Positions 37,400 to 47,660 of a stretch of DNA of 64,000 nucleotides are shown in pieces. This stretch comes from Entonaema liquescens (lineage: Eukaryota; Ascomycota; Sordariomycetes; Xylariales; Xylariaceae), in the NCBI GenBank assembly GCA_902805475.1, contig CADCSX010000005.1:1809501-1873500 (forward strand), written 5' to 3'. The notes under the pieces are model-generated. The model did not search any database. It was given only the letters and a program-made list of their open reading frames with translations, and was not told the DNA's origin. A program made the translations under genes and the position numbers. Position 1 is the first letter of the stretch. Every line of letters begins with the position of its first letter.

Positions 37400-40300
37400 A
37401 TTCTGTCGGTGCGTGAAAAGCACGCCTTACCTGTGATTTTAAAGACTATCTCCGTTTGTGCCCTATGCAGAGTGACGTGACGAGCTTGGTGCGGGTGTTT
37501 GCAGAGGCTCTAGCAAGCTATTGGGCGATTGAATTGCCAAATACAGCTACTGGGTATCTGATCCAGATTGAATGCGACGACTAGATGAAAATAGAGTAGA
37601 CTATGTAGGTTCTACCTATAAAAGATAATTACGGCTCTGATGATGGATGGATGGGAGGGGAATGAGTTGACTGGACAGAAGATGGGCTGTATGGGGTGTA
37701 AAGAATTCTCTCAATGCGAGCTCGGAACAATAAATGACGTTTAGAAGAACGGGACCAACTATAAGACGAGCACATAATCGATGACTACCTAACGTACAAC
37801 GTACATTATCAAGAGGGACTACTTAGATGAGACATACCCCACGGTTTGAACAAGAGAAAGTGGAGTGAGATCTCACGCTTCTGTGACCCATATCGTGCTC
37901 AAGAGCCGCGGATAGACACGATGGCATTGGCGCCACGTCGCGAAGGGGTTGGGCTAGGGTTGAGACAGATCTGGATCTGGAGCCAGAGTAGTCAATCGCG
38001 AAATTTCCAAGTAAAGGGCAATCATCATGACTCGACAAGGAAGTTAGTAGCGGCCCAACAATCGATAGGAACTGCAAGCAGACGGAATAAGAATGGGTCA
38101 GACCCACGTTGAAAAGCTCCGAGAGATGGGACTGGATGGATACCTAGATAGTATGGTGGACGGGAAGTTTGACAGCATGATGCACAACCACTTGGTCATG
38201 GCCGGGAGCGGATATTGAAGATAGCGGGTGATAGGTCTGGACAATACGCTCTGCTCTCCCCGTCCAATACTGAGCACTCGACGCATTCAATTTGGCCTCA
38301 AGAATGAAACGATACAAGAGGCAAATATGTGTAAACGGTGTCTTAATGGTTTCTAAATGGTCCCTGAATTGGCCGCGGTGGGTGAAGCCGCCTAACCGAC
38401 AGAACCAATGCAGCTTGCATGATACGGGATTAGTGTTGCGTGCAACGCAACGTGGTCGTCCTCGTTGGCTTGAATTTTGAGTAGATCGATGGATCCGGTG
38501 GCGGCAAACCCAATCACTATGCAGGGCGAGCGGGGCGGGAATTGATGAAGCTTTATTGGATCAACTGCTGGATGAGATCTGTCTTATCCCTTCGATTGTC
38601 CGGTTTGATTGAGGGAAGCCCATACCCGCCAGTATGGCAAGTGAGGAAATGATGCAGCTCGGTGCAGCGATTAGAAACAAAAAGTTGAAGAGTTTCCGCG
38701 AGTTATGAGACAAGTTTAAACAAAATTAATTGACAAATAATGGGGTTCAATTGGGGTCAATCACATGTAGAGAGAAAGGTATTAGGCTATCGATAAGAGC
38801 AAGCTTTATGGATCTGGGTAGCTACCTATTAGCTAAACTTTTGATACTCCTAAGGCTTACGTATGTGTACCTGAGGTAGGGGTAGGTATCTGTCGGCATG
38901 GTACCTTATCGCCCCGCAGAACCTTCTATTTTGGATCGGTACCTAAGGTAGTACTTGGTATCAACCATCTCTCAAGCCCGAAGATGTCCGATTTAATCAA
39001 TAATACCAGGGATAAGCTTGATATTTCTAAGCGATTAGGTACCCATTCATACCTTTTTCCCAACGGTAGCTAGGCCGAAGCTATGATCACTCCCGTTTCC
39101 ACTAACAAAAGGACCCCCGTGGGGTACGCAGGAAGTATAAGCGAAGACCTAATCCAACAAGGTATATGTATGTAGGTACCTGATTATAACACATGAGAGA
39201 ATAACGTCAGCAAAATGAAGCAATAAAGGTACCTAAAACATCATTACATTAGTACCTAAAAAGACCCAGCCCATTACTCACTCCAACCTCTGCGAGCCTC
39301 ATATTATACAACCAAAAGAGAAATGTGTACAACATAATATCGACACGTGCCACCGTAGCTGAGGAGTATTCTCTCTCACGGTAGTACGGTTATCGGAGCC
39401 TACCTTATTGTCCTCCATTGAGGCCCATCGCGTGACAGTTGTAAGATTACGAGAGATTAAGACCTCGCCACCTCATCTGTGCTACCTGGAAATGTTCGAT
39501 ATCCTCCTGACCACCATCGTGCTTAGTATCAAGGCGAAAATCGTACCGTAATGTCACATATCTTGCTGACTACACTTTACCTAGGTACCTATAGACATAA
39601 TATACTTGATAATAATAATCTACGTAAAATAAAGGCGCATATACCTAGAACGCCCTACATATCGCGTAATTCTCTAACCTCTACCAAGAGCTGCCCATCT
39701 ATTTAGCTCCGCAAGGCACATGGGACTTAGCTAACATATGTATATTCCCTACAATACCATCACAGACCTAGCCGTAGGTACTTACTACGAGAGCTAGGTT
39801 GCCCAGCCGTTTATTCGGTATACATTTAGACTTGATGACGCTGTGAACGGACTTTTTTCAATATGGTAGACTCGGCGAGGTATAGTAAAGGACGTCACCC
39901 AAGAGATTCATAACTAGCTAAGTGAAGATTTATATAGGGATTAGTGAGCTTTTATTCTTGGAGTTTTCATGATAGTTATAAAATACTAGATCATCTAGTA
40001 GATAGTTAGGCTACCCTTCGATTCATTATTCTCGACTGAGTAACGGAAAGTATATGCCTAGGTGTCTAAGCTATTCTATCGCGGTATTGTCAGTGAGGTC
40101 CTTATAAGTGGATATAGCAACGTCAACCCTCGAGTTGACATCGTTTTACCTCTTAGTAGTGTAGCGGCTCGATAGCTACCTTCCTAACCCCTATATTTCC
40201 ATTTTAGTTTCCCGGTGCTAGGCAGTCAGACCAATGATACATAGGTAGGCACATTATATTGGTATGAACGTAAATATGAATATTGAACGAAGATAGCATG

Positions 40301-42536
40301 AGTAACTACAACTGAATAACTAGAAAGGAAAATACAGAGCACATTATGTTCTGAGGCTGACTATAATCTTTAATTTAAGTATTACCTACCTATGTCAGAT
40401 AGTTGAGTAATTTTCCAGTCGAGGAATCCCAAATACCTAATGGTATTTTATACGTAGATAGCTACTATAGGATATATAAAGTAGTGTTCACATAGAATGC
40501 CAAAGTCAATAATCGCCATTCATTCCATAGGTGGGATTGAAAGATCCTTACGTTTAGCTAAATTTCACAGCTTGTATCTCTACGCTTACCATGACTACCG
40601 TATTGCAGTCACTTATGATAGCGCTAAGGATGAGCTTTTATGTGTGCTACAGTCGCCAACGGCGAAGATACCAGAGACGCTGGTTCCCCTAAACAGCCCA
40701 TCGGCTTGAATATTACCTGCCGGTCTAGTAACAAGACCCAGTTAAGCAACAAATGGGGCTTATAGACTTGTCTCTGGACTGTGTACTAAAAGTTTCTCCT
40801 CTTTTCTAGAGCCGTCAAAAGCACTCTACCTACTAGGGCCGATTTGAATTGGCCCTTGGGAATGAGTCGTTTGATTCTGTGAGTCTCGATCTTGGACCTT
40901 CACTCCACTAGGGCACTGACGAAACGCTTCAGTTCTGCTGCTAAACTATCGTTACTAGTGGTATAAATGGTGGTTGTTCGTTGTTCTGTGCCAAACGGAT
41001 AGCAACAGCAAGAACACCAGAGGATATAAAGCCCCTATTCCTGTGACCATGGCAGAGAAAGCAATGGAAACTAACCTATTTTCATATCAGTTCAATGCCA
41101 GCATAAAATGATGGGAATCACAAGCCCTACATTCGCTTTTTCTACAATTGCCCATACCCCTTGGTGTTAAGCTTTTTGGCTTCGTTATGATATTCTTCTG
41201 GGTTTCTATGGTCCTAAGTAGAAATCATGAGCATGTAGCCGGCCTCGCGTTCCTGTGAGTTTTAGAATCGAAGGCTACGGCTGTGCACAACTGGCTAGCC
41301 AAACTATTAGTAGCTGCCGTTGAGCCGACTGGTCCTCTACCTACCAATTGCACCATCGAGGGAAGTATTAAGCAAGAAGAGAAGTTTGAGAAATTCAGAT
41401 AACTGCTTGAGGGCATTTGGAGGTGGAATGTTGAAAACGTAAATCCTTACTTTTGATCTTTTCCTGTGTTTCACCCCTTCCCCCCTTTCTTTTGGGCTCT
41501 TGGCGGCGGTGATAAACTAGGAGACTTCTGAACGCTGATACTTTATGGTCATCTTTAATAATCTGATAGAACATTGCGGTTTTATACAATCAATTCTGCA
41601 CTACTGCTTAAATTGACCTTTCTTCGGTCAAGCTAGGTATGGGTACCCTTCATTTCTTTTGGTATTGGGAACGTAACAGCGCGTCATTAGTGATAGTCTC
41701 CTTGCCTTCCCTTTAATTGGGCAAGTTATAGGCACCGGTAACACTAAACGTGCATATACATAGCCCACTCCAAGCAGGCAAGTGTCAAGCCTGAGGGGTA
41801 CCAAGCCAGAGAATACACACCCTCTAAAGAATAGGCCACTTAGGGTGTACTACATACGATAGATGCTATTGGGTGTTCAACTCTCACGAGGCTGTGACTA
41901 TGGTAACATAATATAAAATCTGCATATTGGATTCGTCTTTGCTCAACTTAACAGACTGTTTAAATAACTCATCATCATGTCTCACTGAGTCAATAGAGTG
42001 GTAAGTCTGCATGTGAAATTGAGAGACTCTCTAACTAAGAACCGCCATGTGAAGTTCTAAGGTAAGAGACTAGTCTCAAATGTATTGCAAAGTGGTAGAT
42101 GAAGGATTCGACATAATTCTGAATTGAATATCTGACAAGAGGTTGAAATATTAATAGTAAACTTGCTGACAGCCAAGCGCATATGAGCTACGAGGCTTTA
42201 CGCCTATATCAATGATATATAAGTGAGGAGGCAGAGATATGACTGTAATTGGTTAACCTTCATTGCTAGTTGCGAAATATAATATTTCCCTATCTTCGTA
42301 GGTTGCCGCCCCATGGTGTAACACACCATACGCTGCTTTACGACATTACTTATGCACATTGGGCCCGTAGTAGTTAAGAACATATTTGGGGAATCCTACG
42401 GTGATTCTATCACCCCTAAGGTATTTATCGACCTTACGATCCTTTAACTTCATACCTAAGAATTTCTTTTCACTCAAATCGCCAATGTACACCCTTCCCT
42501 TATCATTTCCTGTGCCCAATTTCATGTTATTAAATC
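37400..42536. other. 5.1-kb gene-poor region
   Basis: The first kilobase upstream of the giant gene probably holds its promoter and leader. From about 38.7 kb the DNA is AT-rich with many TACCTAGGTACC-like words (for example 39581-39595) and stops in all frames. Short frames at 40497-40709 (+) and 41225-41589 (-) show no recognisable family and no intron pattern that joins them into a gene. Confidence 0.5.
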
Positions 42537-43715
42537 ATGTCTTACAGTAAACAGCACTACTACCAGACCCCTAGCCACGTAATTGCTGCCGGGGTCGCAC
42601 TTTCGTTACTGGATATCTTTGCTGTTATATTACGATTCATAGTGAGGAAGAAAGAGAGGCAACAATTAAAGCCGGACGATTGGCTACTAATCCCTGCCAC
42701 GGTAAACTCTGTTGAAAGATCCATTCTGATGATATCTTCTATGCTCATTATTCCATATAGTTGTTGGCGACTGGAGTTGGTATCAGCTTGGTTTTCGGCG
42801 TGTCGCGAGAGGCGCTGGGATATCGAGAATATTCACCATCAGAAGGCGGATCTGAAGCCGCGGTTTACCAGAGGACCTTTGCTATCAGGGTACGATCTCC
42901 AATATATACTAAGTTGCCAACTCCTAATTCGAACTCCAGCTTGAATGGTCTGTTAGTCTAATACTTCCCGTCGCTCTCGCCTGCGTAAAAGCAAGCTTGC
43001 TTCTCTTCTACAAGCGAATATTCTCTATCAGTAGGAGCGTTAGTTTATTGCTCAACGCCTTTATGATTTTTGTTGTTATGTGGGCGCTGGCGTTTTTCTT
43101 CGTCACTTTGTTTTGCTGTAGAGTTATGCTATCCTTGATCTGGAAACCTATCTCGGAGATGTCTGAATGCATTTTTTTCCTGGAAATATTGATGGCATTT
43201 TGTATAAGCGATTTCATCACGGATTTGGCAATCATCGCTCTACCTATTCCGTTGGTAAGTTATCATTATACCATACTTGACCTCACGACGCTAATACCAG
43301 ATGGTAATGAAGATTTGGCGCCTGAAGTTGTCTTCAGCGCAGAAACTCACAGCCAGTGCATCATTCCTACTTGGAATAGTGTAAGGTTATCCACTGTAAA
43401 TACGAAGTTAAAAATTGGATGCTGATACCTAACAGGACCGTTGCCGCAGCGCTAGCACGTTTAATAGTTTCTGTTCATTTTGTTACTGAAGCAAAAAATC
43501 CTAGTAGTGATGCTATTCGTAAGTGTAGTGTATTCCCATATGAATGAATAACTCCTAAGGATAGTACAGTAAATATTACGCTGTACTGCTACTGGGGGAT
43601 GATTGAATGCGGTGTTGGTGTTTTTGCCGCCTGTCTACCAACGCTTCAGATATTTTTCAGGCGAAAGACGTGGCACTCAGTCGCAAGTAAAACTCGAAGC
43701 GTATCTGACAGTTAG
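42537..43715 (+). CDS. Fungal rhodopsin-like integral membrane protein, 305 aa to first stop
   Basis: A seven-transmembrane protein of the large fungal rhodopsin-domain family often annotated as integral membrane protein; function is unknown in most members. Exons are 42537-42701, 42761-42889, 42940-43254, 43301-43380, 43436-43518 and 43570-43715; every junction keeps frame with GTAAxx or GTACGA donors and YAG acceptors. Signatures include LKPDDWLLIPA after helix 1, TGVGISLVFGVSREALGY, ACVKASLLLFYKRIF, FCISDFITDLAIIALPIPL, LGIVTVAAALARLIV and GVGVFAACLPTLQIFF. The reading frame then meets TAG at 43713, although the same frame stays open for 45 more codons and looks like the usual cytoplasmic tail. 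The protein may therefore be truncated at its C-terminus. The seven helices themselves seem intact. Confidence 0.78.
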
Positions 43716-43853
43716 CCCCAAATCATTACCCACAGCGACCATAGGGACAGAAGCGTTATTCATGTCGATTACGCGATCGATGTCGTTTATGAGAACCGAA
43801 CCTCTACTTTGTTAAATATCCCACTTGCAGGGCGGAACCCCTTAAAACCGTGA
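43716..43853 (+). other. In-frame continuation after the TAG of the rhodopsin-like gene
   Basis: 45 codons in the same frame follow TAG 43713-43715 and end at TGA 43851-43853. They encode a polar tail including RSVIHVDYAIDVVYEN, whose alternating beta-like pattern resembles the cytosolic tail seen in this family. A short intron removing the stop would need a poor GTCGCA donor, so a nonsense mutation or readthrough is more likely. Confidence 0.5.
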
Positions 43854-44622
43854 AGAAGCTTCCAACAATCCGAGACAACTTGGACCAGCTAACTCATACT
43901 GATTCCCTTTGAGCGGTACCGATGTCATTTTCCTAGGTATATCCTAGGATAGTGTTCCAGTCAAAAATAAGAGAGTCTTCTTATACCCTCTAGTTATACC
44001 TGTATCGTAAAAGACATACGTAAAGTTGAGCTATCGCATAATTTCGCAATGACTAGGATTGAATAGGGAACTAACAAGGCTTGATTGAAAGCTACAGATA
44101 GCTTTATCCTTAATTATACCACAATATAGAGGTTGCCCATGAAATTCCTCACACTTGACTCTTGCTCTTCTACTTCGTCTAGGTAGTTATTTCCGACAAC
44201 TTATGCCTAATTACAGTCTTCCGTAACTTGGCACATACCACTGCAAACCACAAACAATTTCTTTGTTGAATATCATACTTGAATGAGCTCATGTCCGAGA
44301 AGGTTAATGAAAATTCCAATGGAAATGGATCTAATCGATTGATTCTATTCACTCTTTTATCGAGGTATCTTGTATCTGGCAGATTGTGTCAGAAACACTT
44401 CGCTTGTTTCTTCGTCGTTCTAATACAGCATAGTTGTTAAGGCCCCATTTGTCTGTTACCGACGCTCCAGGAAGTGTATATAGTCACTAGAATTGCCGTC
44501 CAAATTTTTTCTCCATCAATCATCCACTCTCCATCAGAATCTTACACAACCAACATACCTTTCAAATATAAACAATTCACACCTAAACAATCACAATACC
44601 AATTTTACGAAACTTATCCAAG
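43854..44622. other. Intergenic, upstream of the orphan coiled-coil gene
   Basis: 769 bp, AT-rich. The last 150 bp are rich in C and A and lack G (CAACATACC, CAATCACAATACCAATTTT), typical of a fungal 5' leader before the ATG at 44623. Confidence 0.5.
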
Positions 44623-46278
44623 ATGTCGACTTACCAGCACAACAAGAGACCTGAGCCAGAGTCCGATGAGTATTCATCAGACGCTCACAGTGGCGAGCAG
44701 GATGACTGGAAAGCCATAAAACAACTTGACTTACCAGACGCTAAAAAGCGGAAACACGGCGAGCTCCTTATGGCCTCGGCATGGTCGGCTAATATCCGTC
44801 AAAGTCTCGCTGAGATTGAGGAAGTCGCCCTGCAAGAGTTCAAGACACAGAACCAGGGAAAATTCGACGAAGCGACTAGAGAGGCTAATAACTTCCGATG
44901 GGCTCTCGTAGAAGTCGAAGACTGGGGCTTGGCCATTAAAGACAGTGTGCTGCCTGACGGAACTCCGATCAAGTTTAGCGACTACTTCATCAACCACCTG
45001 AAGGGAGCCGTCACGAAGGCCGAGGCTGCCATGGGCCTTGCTAAGATCGCGCTTAGAGCTACTCTCGATGTTTCATATCTAGGGCTCGTCGTTAATGCTC
45101 CGTTTAATATTCTCGGGGTGCCGTTCTCGGACTTGTCCAACACCTACGAAAAGCTCTCAAAGGATCTCCAATCTTTAGAGAAGAGGCTTAAAATGTGGAA
45201 GGAAATTGCCGATAATAACGGTGTCGCGCAGAACACAGCACCACGCAACACCGATTATGCGGTCAATGACACTATGGTAAATCCCTCAGATTCATTTTTT
45301 GAAGCGAGCGATGAGGTTCGAGGACTTCTCACCGACGAAATCACCCATACCATAAGTAACGCCCGCACAACGGACGGAAAGCTCGTCAACAGCAAGGATA
45401 TCCTGGATCGATATTTTAAATTATTGCACCAGTATCGCGATAATTACTGGGTGGACGTGCCAAAGCCTGAAAAGAAAGCGGCGCCTGAGTTGCAAAACAC
45501 TGAGGTTCCGGCGAGTGAAAAGCCCAAAGTAATGACACGAGCTGAGCAACGAGAAGCTAGAGCAAAGGCGATCGAAGAGCGAAAGGCTACGGCATACGCT
45601 GAACAGCTTAAGACCGTTAGACTGGAGAGAATCAGAAGAAAGGAACAAGAGAGACGGGAGAACAGGCAAAGGGAAAAGACTGAGCGGAGGAAGGGGTTTG
45701 AGGAAACTATAAAGGCAGACCGAATAGAATTGGAGAAGAAAAGAAAGAGGGTAATAGAGGGTTCAAAGACCGAGAGGCTTGGATTCGCTGGACAACATAT
45801 CCATAATCAGCCGCCTAACAAGCGGCGCCGAACCTCGCCGGAGACTCCAGTCCAGCCGAAGCCGACAGTACAGCCGAGGCCTTCAGTAGAGTCGAAACCT
45901 TCAGTGCAGCCGGAGCCTCTGGTCAAGCTGATGCCTCTAGAGAGACCGCCAACGCCAAAGCCAGCAGCGCCAACATTGCGAGTAATACCGACGGTGCCAA
46001 CGGTTCCGACGGTGTCAACAGCGCCAGTAGCAGCAACAGCGCCAGCAGTGCGAGCGGTGCCAACAGTGCCAACGGTTCCGACATTCCCACCAGAGATAAA
46101 AAGGCAACCGGTGCCGTTGGCGTCATCATGGTCACATTGGGCACAACGGCCACAGACACCAACAAGACCAACAGGGGAAGCAGGGGAGATATACGCGACA
46201 CTGACAGAAAAGGCAAAGCCAGAAGAGAAGCCAAAAAAGCCGATGCCGGAGTGGGTCGTAAGAAAGGTGATGGCTTAA
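44623..46278 (+). CDS. Orphan protein with basic coiled coil and Pro/Val/Thr repeats, 551 aa
   Basis: A single-exon frame with good start context (CCAAGATGTC) and sustained coding character. I do not recognise a family. Residues 1-60 are acidic and end in a basic patch (KKRKHG). Residues 50-260 look folded, mixing helices with a hydrophobic stretch (SYLGLVVNAPFNILGVPFSDL) and a short coiled coil (KDLQSLEKRLKMWKEIADN). Residues 315-405 form a long, strongly basic charged helix (EQREARAKAIEERKATAYAEQ and on). A Lys/Arg patch (NKRRRT) may be a nuclear signal. Then come Pro-x-Pro-Ser-Val repeats (VQPKPTVQPRPSVESKPSVQ), a VPTVPTVPT repeat zone, and a polar end. It lies just upstream of the tRNA-Gln gene. 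It could be a lineage-specific nuclear or scaffold protein; that is only a guess. Confidence 0.7.
   Translation: MSTYQHNKRPEPESDEYSSDAHSGEQDDWKAIKQLDLPDAKKRKHGELLMASAWSANIRQSLAEIEEVALQEFKTQNQGKFDEATREANNFRWALVEVEDWGLAIKDSVLPDGTPIKFSDYFINHLKGAVTKAEAAMGLAKIALRATLDVSYLGLVVNAPFNILGVPFSDLSNTYEKLSKDLQSLEKRLKMWKEIADNNGVAQNTAPRNTDYAVNDTMVNPSDSFFEASDEVRGLLTDEITHTISNARTTDGKLVNSKDILDRYFKLLHQYRDNYWVDVPKPEKKAAPELQNTEVPASEKPKVMTRAEQREARAKAIEERKATAYAEQLKTVRLERIRRKEQERRENRQREKTERRKGFEETIKADRIELEKKRKRVIEGSKTERLGFAGQHIHNQPPNKRRRTSPETPVQPKPTVQPRPSVESKPSVQPEPLVKLMPLERPPTPKPAAPTLRVIPTVPTVPTVSTAPVAATAPAVRAVPTVPTVPTFPPEIKRQPVPLASSWSHWAQRPQTPTRPTGEAGEIYATLTEKAKPEEKPKKPMPEWVVRKVMA
45980..46090 (+). repeat. Val-Pro-Thr coding repeat in the orphan protein
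   Basis: Imperfect 9-nt units encode VPT, VPA and APA triplets (TVPTVPTVSTAP, RAVPTVPTVPTFP), forming a low-complexity, extended linker. Confidence 0.8.
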
Positions 46279-46780
46279 GTGAAGACCAAACGGGTTGAGT
46301 CTCCCGTGATAGTCTTACCTGGAACTAAGCTATACAGATATCGGTGTTAGATCGAGAGGTACCGCCAATCTACTCTTATGAGAATTGGAATGGATCATCT
46401 TTCAGATCTCTGAACCATTGAAGTATCGCTTAGAACCATAGCATTGTGAATTCTTGAGTCTCCTGTTTAGACTCGGAACATAGGAGTTAGTGATATAGAT
46501 GCTCTTTTTCCATAGATAAAACAAAATGTAATAATTATTTTCTAGGGAGTAAGATGAAGAAAGAACCAACGTTTACCTAATGATCCCAATCCCAATTGAG
46601 AACTTGGAAGTAGTAGTGAGTTTTTCTGGTGCCTGACAGGAGGTGAAGATGTAATGGAGACCCGATTTATTCCCACTATTCAGACCATTGAGCGACCCAA
46701 ATAGAATACCTGTTTGACGTAGCAAGCTAAAAGGCAAACTAAGAGCCGAGTTGTACGTCTTGGCACCACAAGACAAGTTC
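46279..46780. other. Intergenic upstream of tRNA-Gln
   Basis: About 500 bp holding the 3' end region of the orphan gene. Just before the tRNA is a perfect 6-bp hairpin (GTCTTG 46757-46762, six-nt loop, CAAGAC 46769-46774). Confidence 0.5.
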
Positions 46781-46787
46781 GGCCGCG

Positions 46788-46798
46788 TAGTGTAGTGG
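46788..46798 (+). promoter_or_regulatory. Pol III A box
   Basis: TAGTGTAGTGG fits the A-box consensus TRGYNNANNGG at every position. It ends four bases before the D-loop insertion, so the promoter element is not interrupted. Confidence 0.85.
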
Positions 46799-46802
46799 TT
46801 AG

Positions 46803-46860
46803 GTATGTTTCCTTCGAATACCATCTTCTGACCCGAACTAGATCACTAACAAAGAAATAG
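46803..46860 (+). other. 58-nt spliceosomal-type intron inside the tRNA D-loop
   Basis: It begins GTATGT, holds CACTAAC (branch site, 46844-46850) ten bases before its terminal TAG, and is of normal length for introns in this window. Excision at these exact borders joins GGTTAG to CACGCAGG and restores the D-stem GTG/CAC. These are the signals of mRNA introns; tRNA endonuclease introns lie in the anticodon loop. Confidence 0.7.
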
Positions 46861-46875
46861 CACGCAGGATTTTGA

Positions 46876-46888
46876 TTAATACCAAACT
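46876..46888 (+). other. Canonical 13-nt tRNA intron after position 37
   Basis: The stretch lies directly 3' of A37. It includes CAA (46884-46886 region, within CCAAAC) that can pair with the UUG anticodon, as expected for the anticodon-intron pair recognised by the tRNA splicing endonuclease. Removal leaves a 7-nt anticodon loop closed by five perfect pairs. Confidence 0.8.
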
Positions 46889-46902
46889 TTCCTGAGACCT
46901 GA

Positions 46903-46911
46903 GTTCAATCC
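46903..46911 (+). promoter_or_regulatory. Pol III B box
   Basis: GTTCAATCC matches the core B-box consensus GTTCRANNC. It lies about 104 bp after the A box, far for a tRNA gene; 71 bp of the gap are intron. Confidence 0.85.
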
Positions 46912-46944
46912 TCGGCGGGGCCTAATCAACATATTAGCAACATC

Positions 46945-46952
46945 TTTTTTTT
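46945..46952 (+). terminator. Pol III T8 terminator of tRNA-Gln
   Basis: Eight consecutive T begin 22 bases after the tRNA 3' end. Confidence 0.85.
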
Positions 46953-47660
46953 GCTGTTTTCCTCATTGCGGTAAACTACCTAAGTAGCAAATCTTTCCAC
47001 TATTGCGCCATATCAAGACGAAGGAATACACAGTTTCATTTTTTCTTCTTTTAGTTGTTGAAGAGGAACACGATAGAATTATTGAATACTGAGAACTGGC
47101 CAAAGAAGTATAAGAGGCACCTAACTAAACATTATCAAAGAAGTTGTCGCAAAATTATATTCTTAAAGACTTCGTGATGGTAACATTTAAACTCTTTACA
47201 CACAAATAGGACCATTGATCCCGGCCTTATGAAAGTTATTCAAGAGAGGCCTTCAACTGAGAGACAAAAAAACAAAGATGGGTCTTGGATGAATTTGTGG
47301 TCAGGTTTTTGTGGGTGAAAGTCTGCAATCTGACGATAAGGAATATGGAAGTACCTTCGTACCCCTACAAGGGCAATCACTCTTACATAATATAGAGTGC
47401 AAGTAAGAGTCAGGTGACCTGGTGTCTGCCTACGCGCCGTTATGTGATTAAGAGTGGGGAAAGTAATTCTATCCTTTTTTAGGATTAGGTTCAATCATCG
47501 CGTACTGCACGTAACATCTGCATACACCCGCGTACTAAGTCTAAGTCTCTCTACATTGTGAGAATCGGGGGGATTATATATTCCATTTTCTTCTAGCATT
47601 GTGCTGAAAGCACATTTACGACATCGATGGTCCTTACTCTGCTCGAGTAATTCTGCCACG
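46953..47660. other. Intergenic between tRNA-Gln and RAD52
   Basis: AT-rich for about 500 bp, then probably the RAD52 promoter and leader. No gene recognised. Confidence 0.5.

Larger units (their letters stand above)
46781..46923 (+). tRNA. tRNA-Gln(UUG) with two introns, one of spliceosomal type
   Basis: The ends and the arms define a tRNA. The 5' acceptor strand is GGCCGCG (46781-46787) and the 3' strand is CGGGGCC plus T (46916-46923), with one G-G mismatch at pair 5:68. The D-stem is GTG (46790-46792) paired with CAC (46861-46863). The anticodon stem is CAGGA (46865-46869) paired with TCCTG (46890-46894), around loop TT-TTG-A. The variable loop is AGAC, and the T-arm is CTGAG-TTCAATC-CTCGG. 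The anticodon TTG is at 46872-46874. A 13-nt intron lies after position 37 (46876-46888). A second, 58-nt insertion (46803-46860) splits the D-loop. Removing both leaves 72 nt with every other stem paired, matching eukaryotic tRNA-Gln. Internal A and B boxes and a T8 terminator are present. Confidence 0.87.

Noticed and set aside
42702..42944. Open frame running through intron 1 of the rhodopsin-like gene, suggesting a broken gene
   Set aside because: A standard intron (42702-42760) restores the family sequence TGVGISLVFGVSREALGY; no break is needed there.
46573..46824. Minus-strand frame overlapping the start of tRNA-Gln
   Set aside because: Short, with no family or intron pattern, and it overlaps a well-supported tRNA.
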